A DNA stretch of 10,585 nucleotides, taken from contig JAILFQ010000390.1 in the NCBI GenBank assembly GCA_024697505.1, positions 1-10,585 on the forward strand. The letters run 5' to 3'. This document shows, in pieces, positions 1 to 7,191 of this stretch (positions are counted from its first letter, which is position 1; every line of letters starts with the position of its first letter). This DNA comes from Lachnospiraceae bacterium (lineage in GTDB: Bacteria; Bacillota; Clostridia; Lachnospirales; Lachnospiraceae). The position numbers were made by a program, and so were the translations under genes. The notes under the pieces were generated by a model. It was not told the DNA's origin. It searched no databases and saw only the letters and a list, made by a program, of their open reading frames with translations.

Positions 1-326
1 AAACCAAGAAGATAGGCCTTGAAGACGAATTCATGGTACCGAACCTTAATGAATCCGTTTCTGCAGGCAAAGACGGAAAGCTTCATATAACATTGACAAA
101 CCTCTCGGTTTCGGAAGACTACGAAATTGAGACAGAGTTTAAGGAGGGTGAGGCACTTTCCGTAAGAGGAGAAATTGTTACTAACGAGATGCATGCACAC
201 AACACATTTGATGCACCTGAAGTTGTAAAAACAGAAAGCTTTATGGGAGCTTCGGTTAAGAACGGTAAGGTAAGCTTTACAATACCAAAGTGCAGTGTTC
301 TTCATCTTGAGGTTGAGTACAAATAG
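1..326 (+). CDS. Alpha-L-arabinofuranosidase (GH51-type), C-terminal end only
   Basis: This is the last 107 codons of a gene that begins upstream; the reading frame is open from base 3 and ends with TAG at 324-326. The ATG at 33 is internal, because the frame continues before it (TKKIGLEDEF). The segment forms the all-beta C-terminal domain typical of GH51 arabinofuranosidases. A run like KLHITLTNLS is followed by AHNTFDAPEVV, and it ends with hydrophobic strands (SVLHLEVEYK). The AHNTF..PE.V signature is what I recognise from this family. The catalytic (beta/alpha)8 barrel lies outside the window, so activity cannot be judged here. Family knowledge: GH51 enzymes of this kind remove terminal alpha-L-arabinofuranose from arabinoxylan- or arabinan-derived oligosaccharides and are usually cytoplasmic. 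It sits 15 nt before the sugar-binding protein gene, so it is probably in the same operon and hints at the imported sugar. Some GH51 members have other activities, so the substrate is an inference. Confidence 0.82.
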   Translation, partial: TKKIGLEDEFMVPNLNESVSAGKDGKLHITLTNLSVSEDYEIETEFKEGEALSVRGEIVTNEMHAHNTFDAPEVVKTESFMGASVKNGKVSFTIPKCSVLHLEVEYK

Positions 327-330
327 TATT

Positions 331-336
331 GGAGGT
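331..336 (+). promoter_or_regulatory. Strong ribosome binding site for the binding-protein gene
   Basis: GGAGGT ends 5 nt before the ATG at 342 and lies in the 15-nt gap after the arabinofuranosidase stop codon. Nothing in this gap looks like a promoter or terminator, which supports read-through from the upstream gene. Confidence 0.8.
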
Positions 337-341
337 CCGTA

Positions 342-3299
342 ATGGTACGGAAGGGGTTACTTAAATCAGCAGCAGTAGCTACACTTGCAGCTTTAATAAT
401 TTGTGGGGTGCCTGGAGGGATAGGCATAAAAAACGCTTATGCGGCAGAAACCTCAACAAGCGCAGCTTCCGGTGTCGGAACAGACAGGCTTTCAACCGGT
501 TATACTGCGGTAAGTAAAAAATACACTTCTAAAAATTATACGGGAAATGATATCGTCTACAAAATGGACGATATCATTAATCCCGAATACAAAACTTTTC
601 TTACCGGAAACAATTACAGCTACACAGGAAAGGTGGCAGATGTAAGTGCGGGAGATAAATTGAGCCTTACAATAGAAGTCGAAAAGGCAGGGCTTTACCT
701 TCTTGGCTTTGATTATCTTTCCTATGATGAATCCATTCTTCCTATAGAAATGTCTGTAAAGGTCGACGGTTCTTTTCCATTCTATGAAATGAGAAACCTT
801 AAATTTGAAACTCTTTGGGTTTCGGACAAGGTTTGCGATTTTGACAGGTACGGAAACGAAATAGTAGTTATGCCGGAGAAATCCAAAACATGGCTTTCCA
901 AGTATATTACAGATGCAAGCTACAATTATTCGGATCCGCTTCTTGTAGAGCTTAAAGCCGGTACTCATACAATTGAGATATCCGTAAATGAAGGAAACTT
1001 TTTACTTGGAAATCTTACGCTTGCAGCTGAAGAGACAGTTCCCGAGTATAAAGGTTCCGAGCCTGCAGACGGCTCTGAACTTATCACGATAAATGCGATT
1101 GAATTTTTTGAAAGAAACGATTCTTCCATACATGCGGCAGGAGAGTATAACTCAAAACTTTATCCTCTTTTCTCAAAGGAGAATGTTTTAAATATTCTTG
1201 ACGGTTCATCATTTGATACTGCCGGCCAGCGCGTTACTTACAAGTTTAATGTAGAAAAGGCCGGTTACTATTACATCGGAATGAACTATATGCAGTCTGA
1301 AAAGAGCGATTTCCCGGTCTATGTGGATTTTAGGGTAGACGGAGAGATTCCTAATACAGAATTCAAGGATCATCCTATTGCTTACACAACAAAATATAAG
1401 AAATATACCTTAAAGGATGACGAAGGCGAAAATCTTTCGGTTTATCTGGAAGAAGGCGAACATACGATTTCTCTTACTCTTTCCGCCGATCCCATAAGGT
1501 TTTCTCTTGAGGCGGCAGACAAAATAATGAGTGAGGTTAACGATCTTTCTCTCGAAGTAACAAAAGTTGCCGGAACAAACGAGGACAAGTACAGAGATTT
1601 AAAGCTTACCAGATATATTCCGGATGTTGAGGAAAGATTAAGGGGCTGGGTTGATGAACTCTACGCTCTTACGGAAACAGCGGCAGAACTTGTGGGCGAA
1701 AAGAAGGGTGAAGACGTTGCTGCCTTTGCTTACTTAAGAATTGCCGCAAAGCAGCTTGAAACCCTCGCGGAAGAGCCGGATGAGCTTATTTACAGAGTGG
1801 GAGAGCTTGCAACGAGTGTGAATTCCATAAATACTCAGATCGCAAATTTTGTGGACAGCATTAATTCCAATAATCTTTCCATAGACAGGATTTACATTTA
1901 TCAGAAGAAGGCAAAACTTCCGGGCGGACTTAATGTTTTTCAGAGCCTGGGGCTTTCTCTGGGAAGATTTTTCCATTCCTTCTTCGGGCAGTCTTATTCC
2001 ACCAGCAGTTCGGATGAGTCTCATATTCAGGTTTGGGTAAACAGACCGAGACAGTATGTAGAAATAATGCAGAAAATGATAGATGAGGACTTTACCCCGA
2101 AAACCGGAATAGATGTGGACCTTTGTATTATGACGGATGCCAACAAGCTGGTTCTTTCCAATGCTTCCGGAGATACTCCGGATATTGCCACCGGCATTAA
2201 CTATTCAATACCTTTTGAACTAGCAATAAGGGGAGCTTTGGTAGATCTTAGCAAGTTCCCGGATTATAAGGAGATATTCGGAAGATATTCCGAAGGTCTT
2301 TTGGTTCCTTCCGTAGTGGGAAACGGACTTTATTCCCTTCCGGAAACAATGAACTTCTATGTCTGCTTCTACAGAACGGATATTTTGGACAAGATAGGAG
2401 TAGAAGTTCCGAATACTTTGGATGAGCTGGTTGCTCTGCTTCCGGACCTTCAAATGAGAGGACTTAATGTTTACTACCAGACGGCCGCAATGCTTGCCAT
2501 GAGAAACTTCCACGGTACAACACCTATCATTTACCAGAACGGCGGTGTTCTTTACGGCAAAACGGCACTGGATATAGATGTGGATTCGGAACTTACGGTT
2601 GCCGGATTTACACAGCTTACAGAACTTTTTACTCTTTATAATTTACCGGTTGACGTACCGAATTTTTACCAGCATTTCAGAAACGGAGATCTTCCGATAG
2701 GAATTGCGGATTTCAACTCATATAACCTTATACTTAATGCCGCACCGGAGATTGCAAACTCCTGGAGCATTGCTCTTGTACCGGGGGTATACGACAAGGA
2801 GAGCGGAGAAGTACTCAGGTACATGTCCGGCGGAGCCGAGAGCACTGTTATGTTTACATCGGATGATGAGAGAGAAGCAGAGGCATGGGAGTTTATGAAG
2901 TGGTGGTCTGATGCGGACGTACAGGCTGAATTCGGACAGATGATTCAGATCATGTATGGTGATGAATATATCTGGCCTACAGCAAACCTCGAGGCTTTTG
3001 CAAGGCTTCCGTATCCTACTTCCGATAAGGAAATAATTATGGAGCAGGCAACGAATATTCTTGAGGCACCGAGACTTCTTGGAAGCTACATGATGGAACG
3101 TGAACTTTCCAACGCCTTTAACGATGTGGTTGTTAACGGAGAAACGGTAAGGTCGAGAATCGACGAGGTAGCCAAGATAGTTAAGAGGGAAACCGAACGT
3201 AAGCTTGAAGAATTTGGCTATATAGACAGCGAGGGGAATATACTGAAGGAATATTTGGTACCGTCCGTTGAACAGGTCAGGGCGATACTTTCCAGATAA
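342..3299 (+). CDS. Secreted multi-domain ABC sugar-binding protein
   Basis: This is a 985-residue extracellular solute-binding protein, about twice the usual size of CUT1 binding proteins (roughly 400-550 aa). Residues 1-34 are a signal peptide with a likely signal peptidase I site at AYA|AE. Cys21 lies in LIIC, a poor lipobox, so lipid anchoring is doubtful. Two related beta-sandwich modules follow, about 65-230 and 245-390. Each has the pattern G(D/Q)(K/R)xxxxxxVEKAGxYxxGxxY, then a VDG turn (141-143, 332-334), and ends with a strand like AGTHTIEISV or EGEHTISLTL. Residues 395-515 look helical. The binding-protein fold covers about 560-985, with typical elements such as SGDTPDI (609-615), YSLPETMNFYVCFYRTDIL (664-682) and EAWEFMKWW (848-856). 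It should bind an oligosaccharide outside the cell and deliver it to the permeases encoded just downstream. The modules look like carbohydrate-binding or galactose-binding-like domains, but their ligand is unknown. The start is set by the signal peptide and a GGAGGT site. Confidence 0.9.
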   Translation: MVRKGLLKSAAVATLAALIICGVPGGIGIKNAYAAETSTSAASGVGTDRLSTGYTAVSKKYTSKNYTGNDIVYKMDDIINPEYKTFLTGNNYSYTGKVADVSAGDKLSLTIEVEKAGLYLLGFDYLSYDESILPIEMSVKVDGSFPFYEMRNLKFETLWVSDKVCDFDRYGNEIVVMPEKSKTWLSKYITDASYNYSDPLLVELKAGTHTIEISVNEGNFLLGNLTLAAEETVPEYKGSEPADGSELITINAIEFFERNDSSIHAAGEYNSKLYPLFSKENVLNILDGSSFDTAGQRVTYKFNVEKAGYYYIGMNYMQSEKSDFPVYVDFRVDGEIPNTEFKDHPIAYTTKYKKYTLKDDEGENLSVYLEEGEHTISLTLSADPIRFSLEAADKIMSEVNDLSLEVTKVAGTNEDKYRDLKLTRYIPDVEERLRGWVDELYALTETAAELVGEKKGEDVAAFAYLRIAAKQLETLAEEPDELIYRVGELATSVNSINTQIANFVDSINSNNLSIDRIYIYQKKAKLPGGLNVFQSLGLSLGRFFHSFFGQSYSTSSSDESHIQVWVNRPRQYVEIMQKMIDEDFTPKTGIDVDLCIMTDANKLVLSNASGDTPDIATGINYSIPFELAIRGALVDLSKFPDYKEIFGRYSEGLLVPSVVGNGLYSLPETMNFYVCFYRTDILDKIGVEVPNTLDELVALLPDLQMRGLNVYYQTAAMLAMRNFHGTTPIIYQNGGVLYGKTALDIDVDSELTVAGFTQLTELFTLYNLPVDVPNFYQHFRNGDLPIGIADFNSYNLILNAAPEIANSWSIALVPGVYDKESGEVLRYMSGGAESTVMFTSDDEREAEAWEFMKWWSDADVQAEFGQMIQIMYGDEYIWPTANLEAFARLPYPTSDKEIIMEQATNILEAPRLLGSYMMERELSNAFNDVVVNGETVRSRIDEVAKIVKRETERKLEEFGYIDSEGNILKEYLVPSVEQVRAILSR
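546..578 (+). other. Intragenic stem-loop near the 5' end of the binding-protein gene
   Basis: The left arm AATGATATCGTCTA (546-559) pairs with the right arm TGGACGATATCATT (565-578): 13 Watson-Crick pairs, 12 of them consecutive, and one T-G wobble, around a 5-nt CAAAA loop. It lies about 200 nt inside the binding-protein coding sequence, over codons 69-79 (NDIVYKMDDII). No T-run follows, so it is not an intrinsic terminator. It could be an RNA stability or processing element, a double-stranded operator, or chance. The pairing is read directly from the sequence; any role is inference. Confidence 0.6.
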
Positions 3300-3311
3300 T
3301 GAGGAGCTGCT

Positions 3312-4238
3312 ATGAGACAACACCATTTTAAAAGGGGCGGGGTGGCCCGCAAATCACAATTTAATAAGGCCGGATACGGTTTTTCGGCACCTTACTACAT
3401 TCTGTTTGCAGTATTTATTCTTGCACCGGTAGTAATGGCTGTCGCACTTTCGTTTACGAATTTCAACACCATTCAGGCACCTAAACTGGTAGGATTTCTG
3501 AACTACATAAACCTCATTACAAGTGATGATGTGTTTATGCAGTATGTACTTCCGAATACCGTTAAGTACGCTTTGATAGTAGGTGTGGGAGGTTATGTTC
3601 TTTCTTTCCTTCTTGCCTGGGCCCTTGCAAATATGACAAAGGTGCCGCGTACAATATTTGCTCTTATTCTTTATTCGCCGAGCATGACAACGGGTGTGGC
3701 AATGGCGGTACTCTGGAAGATAATGTTTACCGGAGACCAGACAGGTTACTTAAACTCCTGGCTGATGGACCTTGGAATAATAAACGAGCCGATAATATGG
3801 CTTACCAATGCAAATTATCTTCTTCCTATAGTTATTATAATCGGACTCTGGTCCAGTATGGGTGTGGGCTTTCTTTCCATCCTTGCAGGTCTTTTAAACC
3901 AGGATGAATCTCTTTACGAGGCCGCAGCCATAGACGGAGTTAAGAACCGTTTTCAGGAAATGATATACGTTACCATACCAAGTATGAAGCCTCAGATGCT
4001 TTTTGCAGCGGTTATGCAGATAGTCGGAGCATTCCAGAACGGTCAGATAGCTTCGCTGCTTGCGGGAAATCCGACACCGGGTTATTCGGCACAGCTTATT
4101 GTAAACCACATTGAAGACTATGGCTTTATCAGATATGAGATGGGTTATGCGGCAGCAGTTTCCGTAGTGCTTCTTCTTATAGTTCAGATATTCTCCAAGA
4201 TAAGTCAGAAGCTCTTTGGCGAGAGAGAAGGGAGGTAG
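3312..4238 (+). CDS. ABC sugar permease, UgpA/MalF-like (first pair, subunit A)
   Basis: This 308-residue inner-membrane permease belongs to the CUT1 sugar ABC transporters (BPD_transp_1 domain). Hydrophobic segments lie near 25-48, 84-107, 114-136, 168-193, 228-246 and 276-296, giving the usual six spans. The cytoplasmic EAA loop that docks on the ATPase is clear: [13 protein letters not shown] at 202-214, followed by TIPSMKP (221-227). The N-terminus is short and basic, as in UgpA and LplB relatives. It follows the binding-protein gene by 12 nt with a GAGGAG site at 3301-3306, and it precedes the second permease by 5 nt, so the two most likely form a heterodimer. The transported sugar cannot be read from the sequence; the GH51 gene upstream suggests arabino-oligosaccharides. 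Confidence 0.92.
   Translation: MRQHHFKRGGVARKSQFNKAGYGFSAPYYILFAVFILAPVVMAVALSFTNFNTIQAPKLVGFLNYINLITSDDVFMQYVLPNTVKYALIVGVGGYVLSFLLAWALANMTKVPRTIFALILYSPSMTTGVAMAVLWKIMFTGDQTGYLNSWLMDLGIINEPIIWLTNANYLLPIVIIIGLWSSMGVGFLSILAGLLNQDESLYEAAAIDGVKNRFQEMIYVTIPSMKPQMLFAAVMQIVGAFQNGQIASLLAGNPTPGYSAQLIVNHIEDYGFIRYEMGYAAAVSVVLLLIVQIFSKISQKLFGEREGR
4231..4236 (+). promoter_or_regulatory. Ribosome binding site overlapping the preceding stop codon
   Basis: GGAGGT lies 7 nt before the ATG at 4244, and its last T is the first base of the TAG stop of the upstream permease. It supports the ATG at 4244 over the in-frame ATG at 4268, and it suggests coupled translation of the two permease subunits. Confidence 0.75.
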
Positions 4239-4243
4239 GAGAG

Positions 4244-5119
4244 ATGGCAGCATATAAAGGACACAGAATGAATCCGGATAAGTTTGAAAAAGGCCAGATC
4301 AAGCTTTATATCTTTGTTATTCCTCTTGTACTTATTACAGGCCTTCCGATAATATTTATTCTTTTCCACGCATTTAAACCTATGGAAGAGCTCTTTGCCT
4401 TCCCGCCGAAGTTTATTACAACACACCCTACCTTGGATAACTTCAGAAACCTTTTTAAAGCATCAAGGTCTGCGGGAATCCCGCTTAGTAAGTACGTTTT
4501 CAACAGCTTGCTCATTACATTGGTGGTTGTGGTATCTTCCATAATAATTTCCTCGGGTTGTGCATACGCTCTTTCAAAGCTTAAATTCCGCGGAAGAAAA
4601 ACGCTTTTTAAGATAAACCAGCTGGCACTTATGTTTGTACCTGTTGCGGTAATGATCCCAAGATACCTGGTCGTTGAGAAGTTTGGACTGGTGGATACCT
4701 ACTGGTCTCAGATACTTCCCCTCATTCCGCTTCCGGTGGCCCTCTTCCTTTTAAAGCAGTTTATAGATGAGGTTCCGGATGAGCTTATTGAGGCGGCATA
4801 TATGGACGGGGCAACAGAGCTGCACATATTTGCAAAGATAGTAATACCGCTTTCAAGACCTGCCCTGGCAACGGCGGCAATTCTGGTATTCCAGCAGGTA
4901 TGGACAAACCTTGAGGCTTCAAATTACTACATTAATGATGAATCCTTGAAAACACTTGCTTTTTACATGAATACACTTACCGGTGCATCATCCAATACCG
5001 TATCCGGACAAGGTATAGCGGCTGCGGCATCATTACTTATGTTTTTGCCTAACCTGATACTTTTCTGCATACTTCAAAGACATGTAATGAATACGATGGC
5101 GCATTCGGGTATTAAATAA
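4244..5119 (+). CDS. ABC sugar permease, UgpE/MalG-like (first pair, subunit B)
   Basis: This 291-residue membrane permease is the second subunit of the first CUT1 pair. Spans are visible near 21-42, 86-110, 125-144, 155-172, 204-222 and 258-278. The EAA motif is ELIEAAYMDGATELHIFAKIV (180-200), followed by IPLSRP (201-206). This is the form typical of MalG-type subunits (PDELIEAAxxDGA), and the C-terminus RHVMNTMAHSGIK also fits that class, which usually ends shortly after the last span with a short polar tail. Length and layout are normal for the family. It is followed after 14 nt by the propeller/Yip1 gene. No nucleotide-binding subunit is encoded nearby. Gram-positive CUT1 systems commonly share an MsmX/MsmK-type ATPase, and that is the likely partner here. 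Confidence 0.92.
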   Translation: MAAYKGHRMNPDKFEKGQIKLYIFVIPLVLITGLPIIFILFHAFKPMEELFAFPPKFITTHPTLDNFRNLFKASRSAGIPLSKYVFNSLLITLVVVVSSIIISSGCAYALSKLKFRGRKTLFKINQLALMFVPVAVMIPRYLVVEKFGLVDTYWSQILPLIPLPVALFLLKQFIDEVPDELIEAAYMDGATELHIFAKIVIPLSRPALATAAILVFQQVWTNLEASNYYINDESLKTLAFYMNTLTGASSNTVSGQGIAAAASLLMFLPNLILFCILQRHVMNTMAHSGIK

Positions 5120-5133
5120 GAGGAGAGGGGACA

Positions 5134-7191
5134 ATGAAGAAGACAAAAGTAAAAATTCTAAGTTCATTGCTCTTGTTACTCCTTATGATCGGCCTTACGG
5201 GAAAGAGCACGAAGGTTTTGGCAGATGCGCCGTATAAGACGTATACCATAGACGGCTACGGCGACACTATAGAAACCCAGACAGCTTATCTTCCTTACGG
5301 GTCCATAAACAAGATCGGCGATGAATTTATGAAGTCTCCAACGGACTTCACAATCCTTGACGATGGCTGCATGTACATATTGGACAGCGGAAACAAGAGA
5401 GTTCTGGTATCCGACATGGAGGGAAACTTTATTGCATCATTTGGTGAGGATCTGTTTGTTAAGCCAAGAGGCATGTATGTTTCCAAAGATCACATCTGTT
5501 ATGTGGCGGATCGTGATGCAAAATCAATATTTGTTTTTGACGAAAATTACAAGCTCATTCACACCTACACAAGACCGACAGAGGCTCTTTACGGAGAAAC
5601 CCAGGATTTCCTGCCAATTAAGATCGTTGCAAATGATGCGGGAACAATGTATGTGGTCTGCGAATCCAATACAAACGGTATTGTGGAAATAAGCCCGGTG
5701 GACGACGGAACCTTCCTTGGATACTTTGGTACAAACAGCACAAACGCAACGCTTTGGACCATTATCTGGAGGGCAATACTTACAGATGCCCAAAGGGCAA
5801 AAATGATAGGTAACATTCCCGCAACACCGGATAACCTTGCAATAGATGATAAGGGAATCATTTATACGGTAACAAGAGGTGAAGGCAGTGAAAGCTTAAA
5901 GAGACTTAACATTGCGGGAAGCAATATGATAGAGCCGGACAGATGCGATGATGTTCCTGCGGCGGTTGCTGTGGGTAACCACGATAATGTCTACGTTGTT
6001 TCTCAGATGGGTTATATATACAAATACAACAATGAAGGCGAGCTCCTTTTCGTATTCGGCGGCAGCGACGACGGCCTGCAAAGAATAGGACTTACCGTTA
6101 AGGCAATAGCAATTCAGGTGGACAAAAATGATAAGGTTTATGTCCTTGATGAAGACAAGGCAGAAATACTCATTTATGAAACCACTGAGTTTGCAAACAA
6201 CCTTCATAAAGCGCTTTTCCTTTTCTCCAAGGGAAGATACTTAGAGAGTGAAGAACCTTTAAGAGACGTTCTTAAGATGAACAATCTTTTTGATTATGCC
6301 AACATGGCAATGGGAAGAACGCTTTACAAGCAGGAACTTTACGAAGAGGCCCTGCACTACGCAAGACTCGCAAAGGATATGTCCGGTTACTCGGATTCCT
6401 TCTGGGAGATAAGAAACACCTGGCTCAAGTCCAATCTTGCAACGGTAATTGTGATCATTATAGTTGTTTGGGCGGTGCTTAAGATACTTGGATACCTGGA
6501 CAGAAGATTACGTATTTTTGAAAAGCCGAGGAAGGTTCTTTCAAAGTTGCTGGATCTTAAATACATAAAACAGGTAAGATACATGTTCTTCTTTATGAAA
6601 CATCCTATAGACGGATGCTACGGAATAAAGAGACAGGGCATGGTTTCGGTAACGAGTGCAAACATAGTTCTTGCGCTGGGAATAATATTCTATATTATAA
6701 ACAAGTATTTCAGCGGCTTCCTTATTAAAGGAACAACCGTAAAGGAAGGAAATTACGACATCTTTTACGATGCGGGAACGATCCTTATAGGCCTTGTTCT
6801 TATAGTTGGTTGTAATTACCTTATGTGCACCATTAATGATGGTGAAGGTAAACTAAAGTCAATCTATTGTTCCTTCATATACAGTTTTGCGCCTTATCTG
6901 GTAATAACACCTGTTATATTTGCACTTTCTCATGTTGTTACCAACAACGAGATCTTCTTTATAGAGTTCGGAAGACTCTTTATGTGGACCTGGGTTGCAA
7001 TTCTTGTATTTGTCTCCATAAGGGAGATAAATAACTTTAAGGTTTCGGAAACCTTTAAGATAATAGGACTTACAATTTTTACAATTCTTATAGCCTGCCT
7101 GCTTGCATTTATAGTTTATGTACTTTGGGCACAGGTTATAGACTTTATACAGGCAATATGCGGAGAGGTGGTGTACAAAATTGGAAATTAA
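5134..7191 (+). CDS. NHL-type beta-propeller / TPR-like / Yip1-domain membrane protein
   Basis: This 685-residue protein has an unusual layout. Residues 1-30 form a signal peptide or signal anchor (LSSLLLLLLMIGL, possible cleavage after VLA). About six NHL-like repeats then form a probable six-bladed propeller, with blades near 68-104, 110-148, 160-199, 231-267, 274-310 and 323-350; the repeated core is the xxYVxD/xxVxVFD pattern, as in MYILDSGNKRVLVSD and VYVLDEDKAEILIYE. Residues 355-417 contain two TPR-like helical pairs (ALFLFSKGRYLESEEPLRDVL, then ALHYARLAKD). A single span lies at about 434-453, then a very basic, probably cytoplasmic stretch (455-505), and then a Yip1-type domain with about five spans (507-526, 546-566, 578-600, 608-628, 643-665). 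The positive-inside rule puts the propeller and TPR region outside. No catalytic residues are apparent. Its place between permease genes suggests a structural, sensing or assembly role with the importer; this is inference. The last 11 nt overlap the next gene. Confidence 0.78.
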   Translation: MKKTKVKILSSLLLLLLMIGLTGKSTKVLADAPYKTYTIDGYGDTIETQTAYLPYGSINKIGDEFMKSPTDFTILDDGCMYILDSGNKRVLVSDMEGNFIASFGEDLFVKPRGMYVSKDHICYVADRDAKSIFVFDENYKLIHTYTRPTEALYGETQDFLPIKIVANDAGTMYVVCESNTNGIVEISPVDDGTFLGYFGTNSTNATLWTIIWRAILTDAQRAKMIGNIPATPDNLAIDDKGIIYTVTRGEGSESLKRLNIAGSNMIEPDRCDDVPAAVAVGNHDNVYVVSQMGYIYKYNNEGELLFVFGGSDDGLQRIGLTVKAIAIQVDKNDKVYVLDEDKAEILIYETTEFANNLHKALFLFSKGRYLESEEPLRDVLKMNNLFDYANMAMGRTLYKQELYEEALHYARLAKDMSGYSDSFWEIRNTWLKSNLATVIVIIIVVWAVLKILGYLDRRLRIFEKPRKVLSKLLDLKYIKQVRYMFFFMKHPIDGCYGIKRQGMVSVTSANIVLALGIIFYIINKYFSGFLIKGTTVKEGNYDIFYDAGTILIGLVLIVGCNYLMCTINDGEGKLKSIYCSFIYSFAPYLVITPVIFALSHVVTNNEIFFIEFGRLFMWTWVAILVFVSIREINNFKVSETFKIIGLTIFTILIACLLAFIVYVLWAQVIDFIQAICGEVVYKIGN
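7162..7171 (+). promoter_or_regulatory. Ribosome binding site supporting a TTG start
   Basis: GGAGAGGTGG lies 9 nt upstream of the TTG at 7181, inside the end of the preceding gene. It selects TTG as the start of the DUF5696-type gene. The first in-frame ATG (7223) falls inside the hydrophobic core of the signal peptide and would destroy it. Confidence 0.65.

Noticed and set aside
33..326. A separate 97-residue gene starting at the ATG at 33
   Set aside because: The frame is open upstream to base 3 with sensible sequence, there is no ribosome binding site at 33, and the protein is the C-terminal domain of a GH51-type enzyme.
342..350. Classic lipoprotein call for the binding protein based on Cys21
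   Set aside because: The residues before Cys21 are LII, not the usual small residue at -1, and a better signal peptidase I site (AYA|AE) follows. I leave lipidation open but do not annotate it.
492..968. Long minus-strand open frame (158 codons) opposite the binding-protein gene
   Set aside because: It is a shadow of the + strand gene: no convincing ribosome binding site, no recognisable domain, and composition rich in K, I, F and C as expected from antisense of this codon usage.
2718..3326. Minus-strand open frame of 202 codons opposite the 3' part of the binding-protein gene
   Set aside because: The + strand frame carries clear binding-protein sequence through here. The antisense frame has no motif and runs across the junction between two + strand genes.
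4472..4484. GC-rich palindrome GCGGGAATCCCGC as a possible terminator
   Set aside because: The stem is only 5 bp around a 3-nt loop, there is no T-run directly after it, and it lies inside a permease coding sequence.
6934..6948. GTTGTT/AACAAC inverted repeat
   Set aside because: Six-base arms with a 3-nt loop in AT-rich coding sequence are expected by chance.
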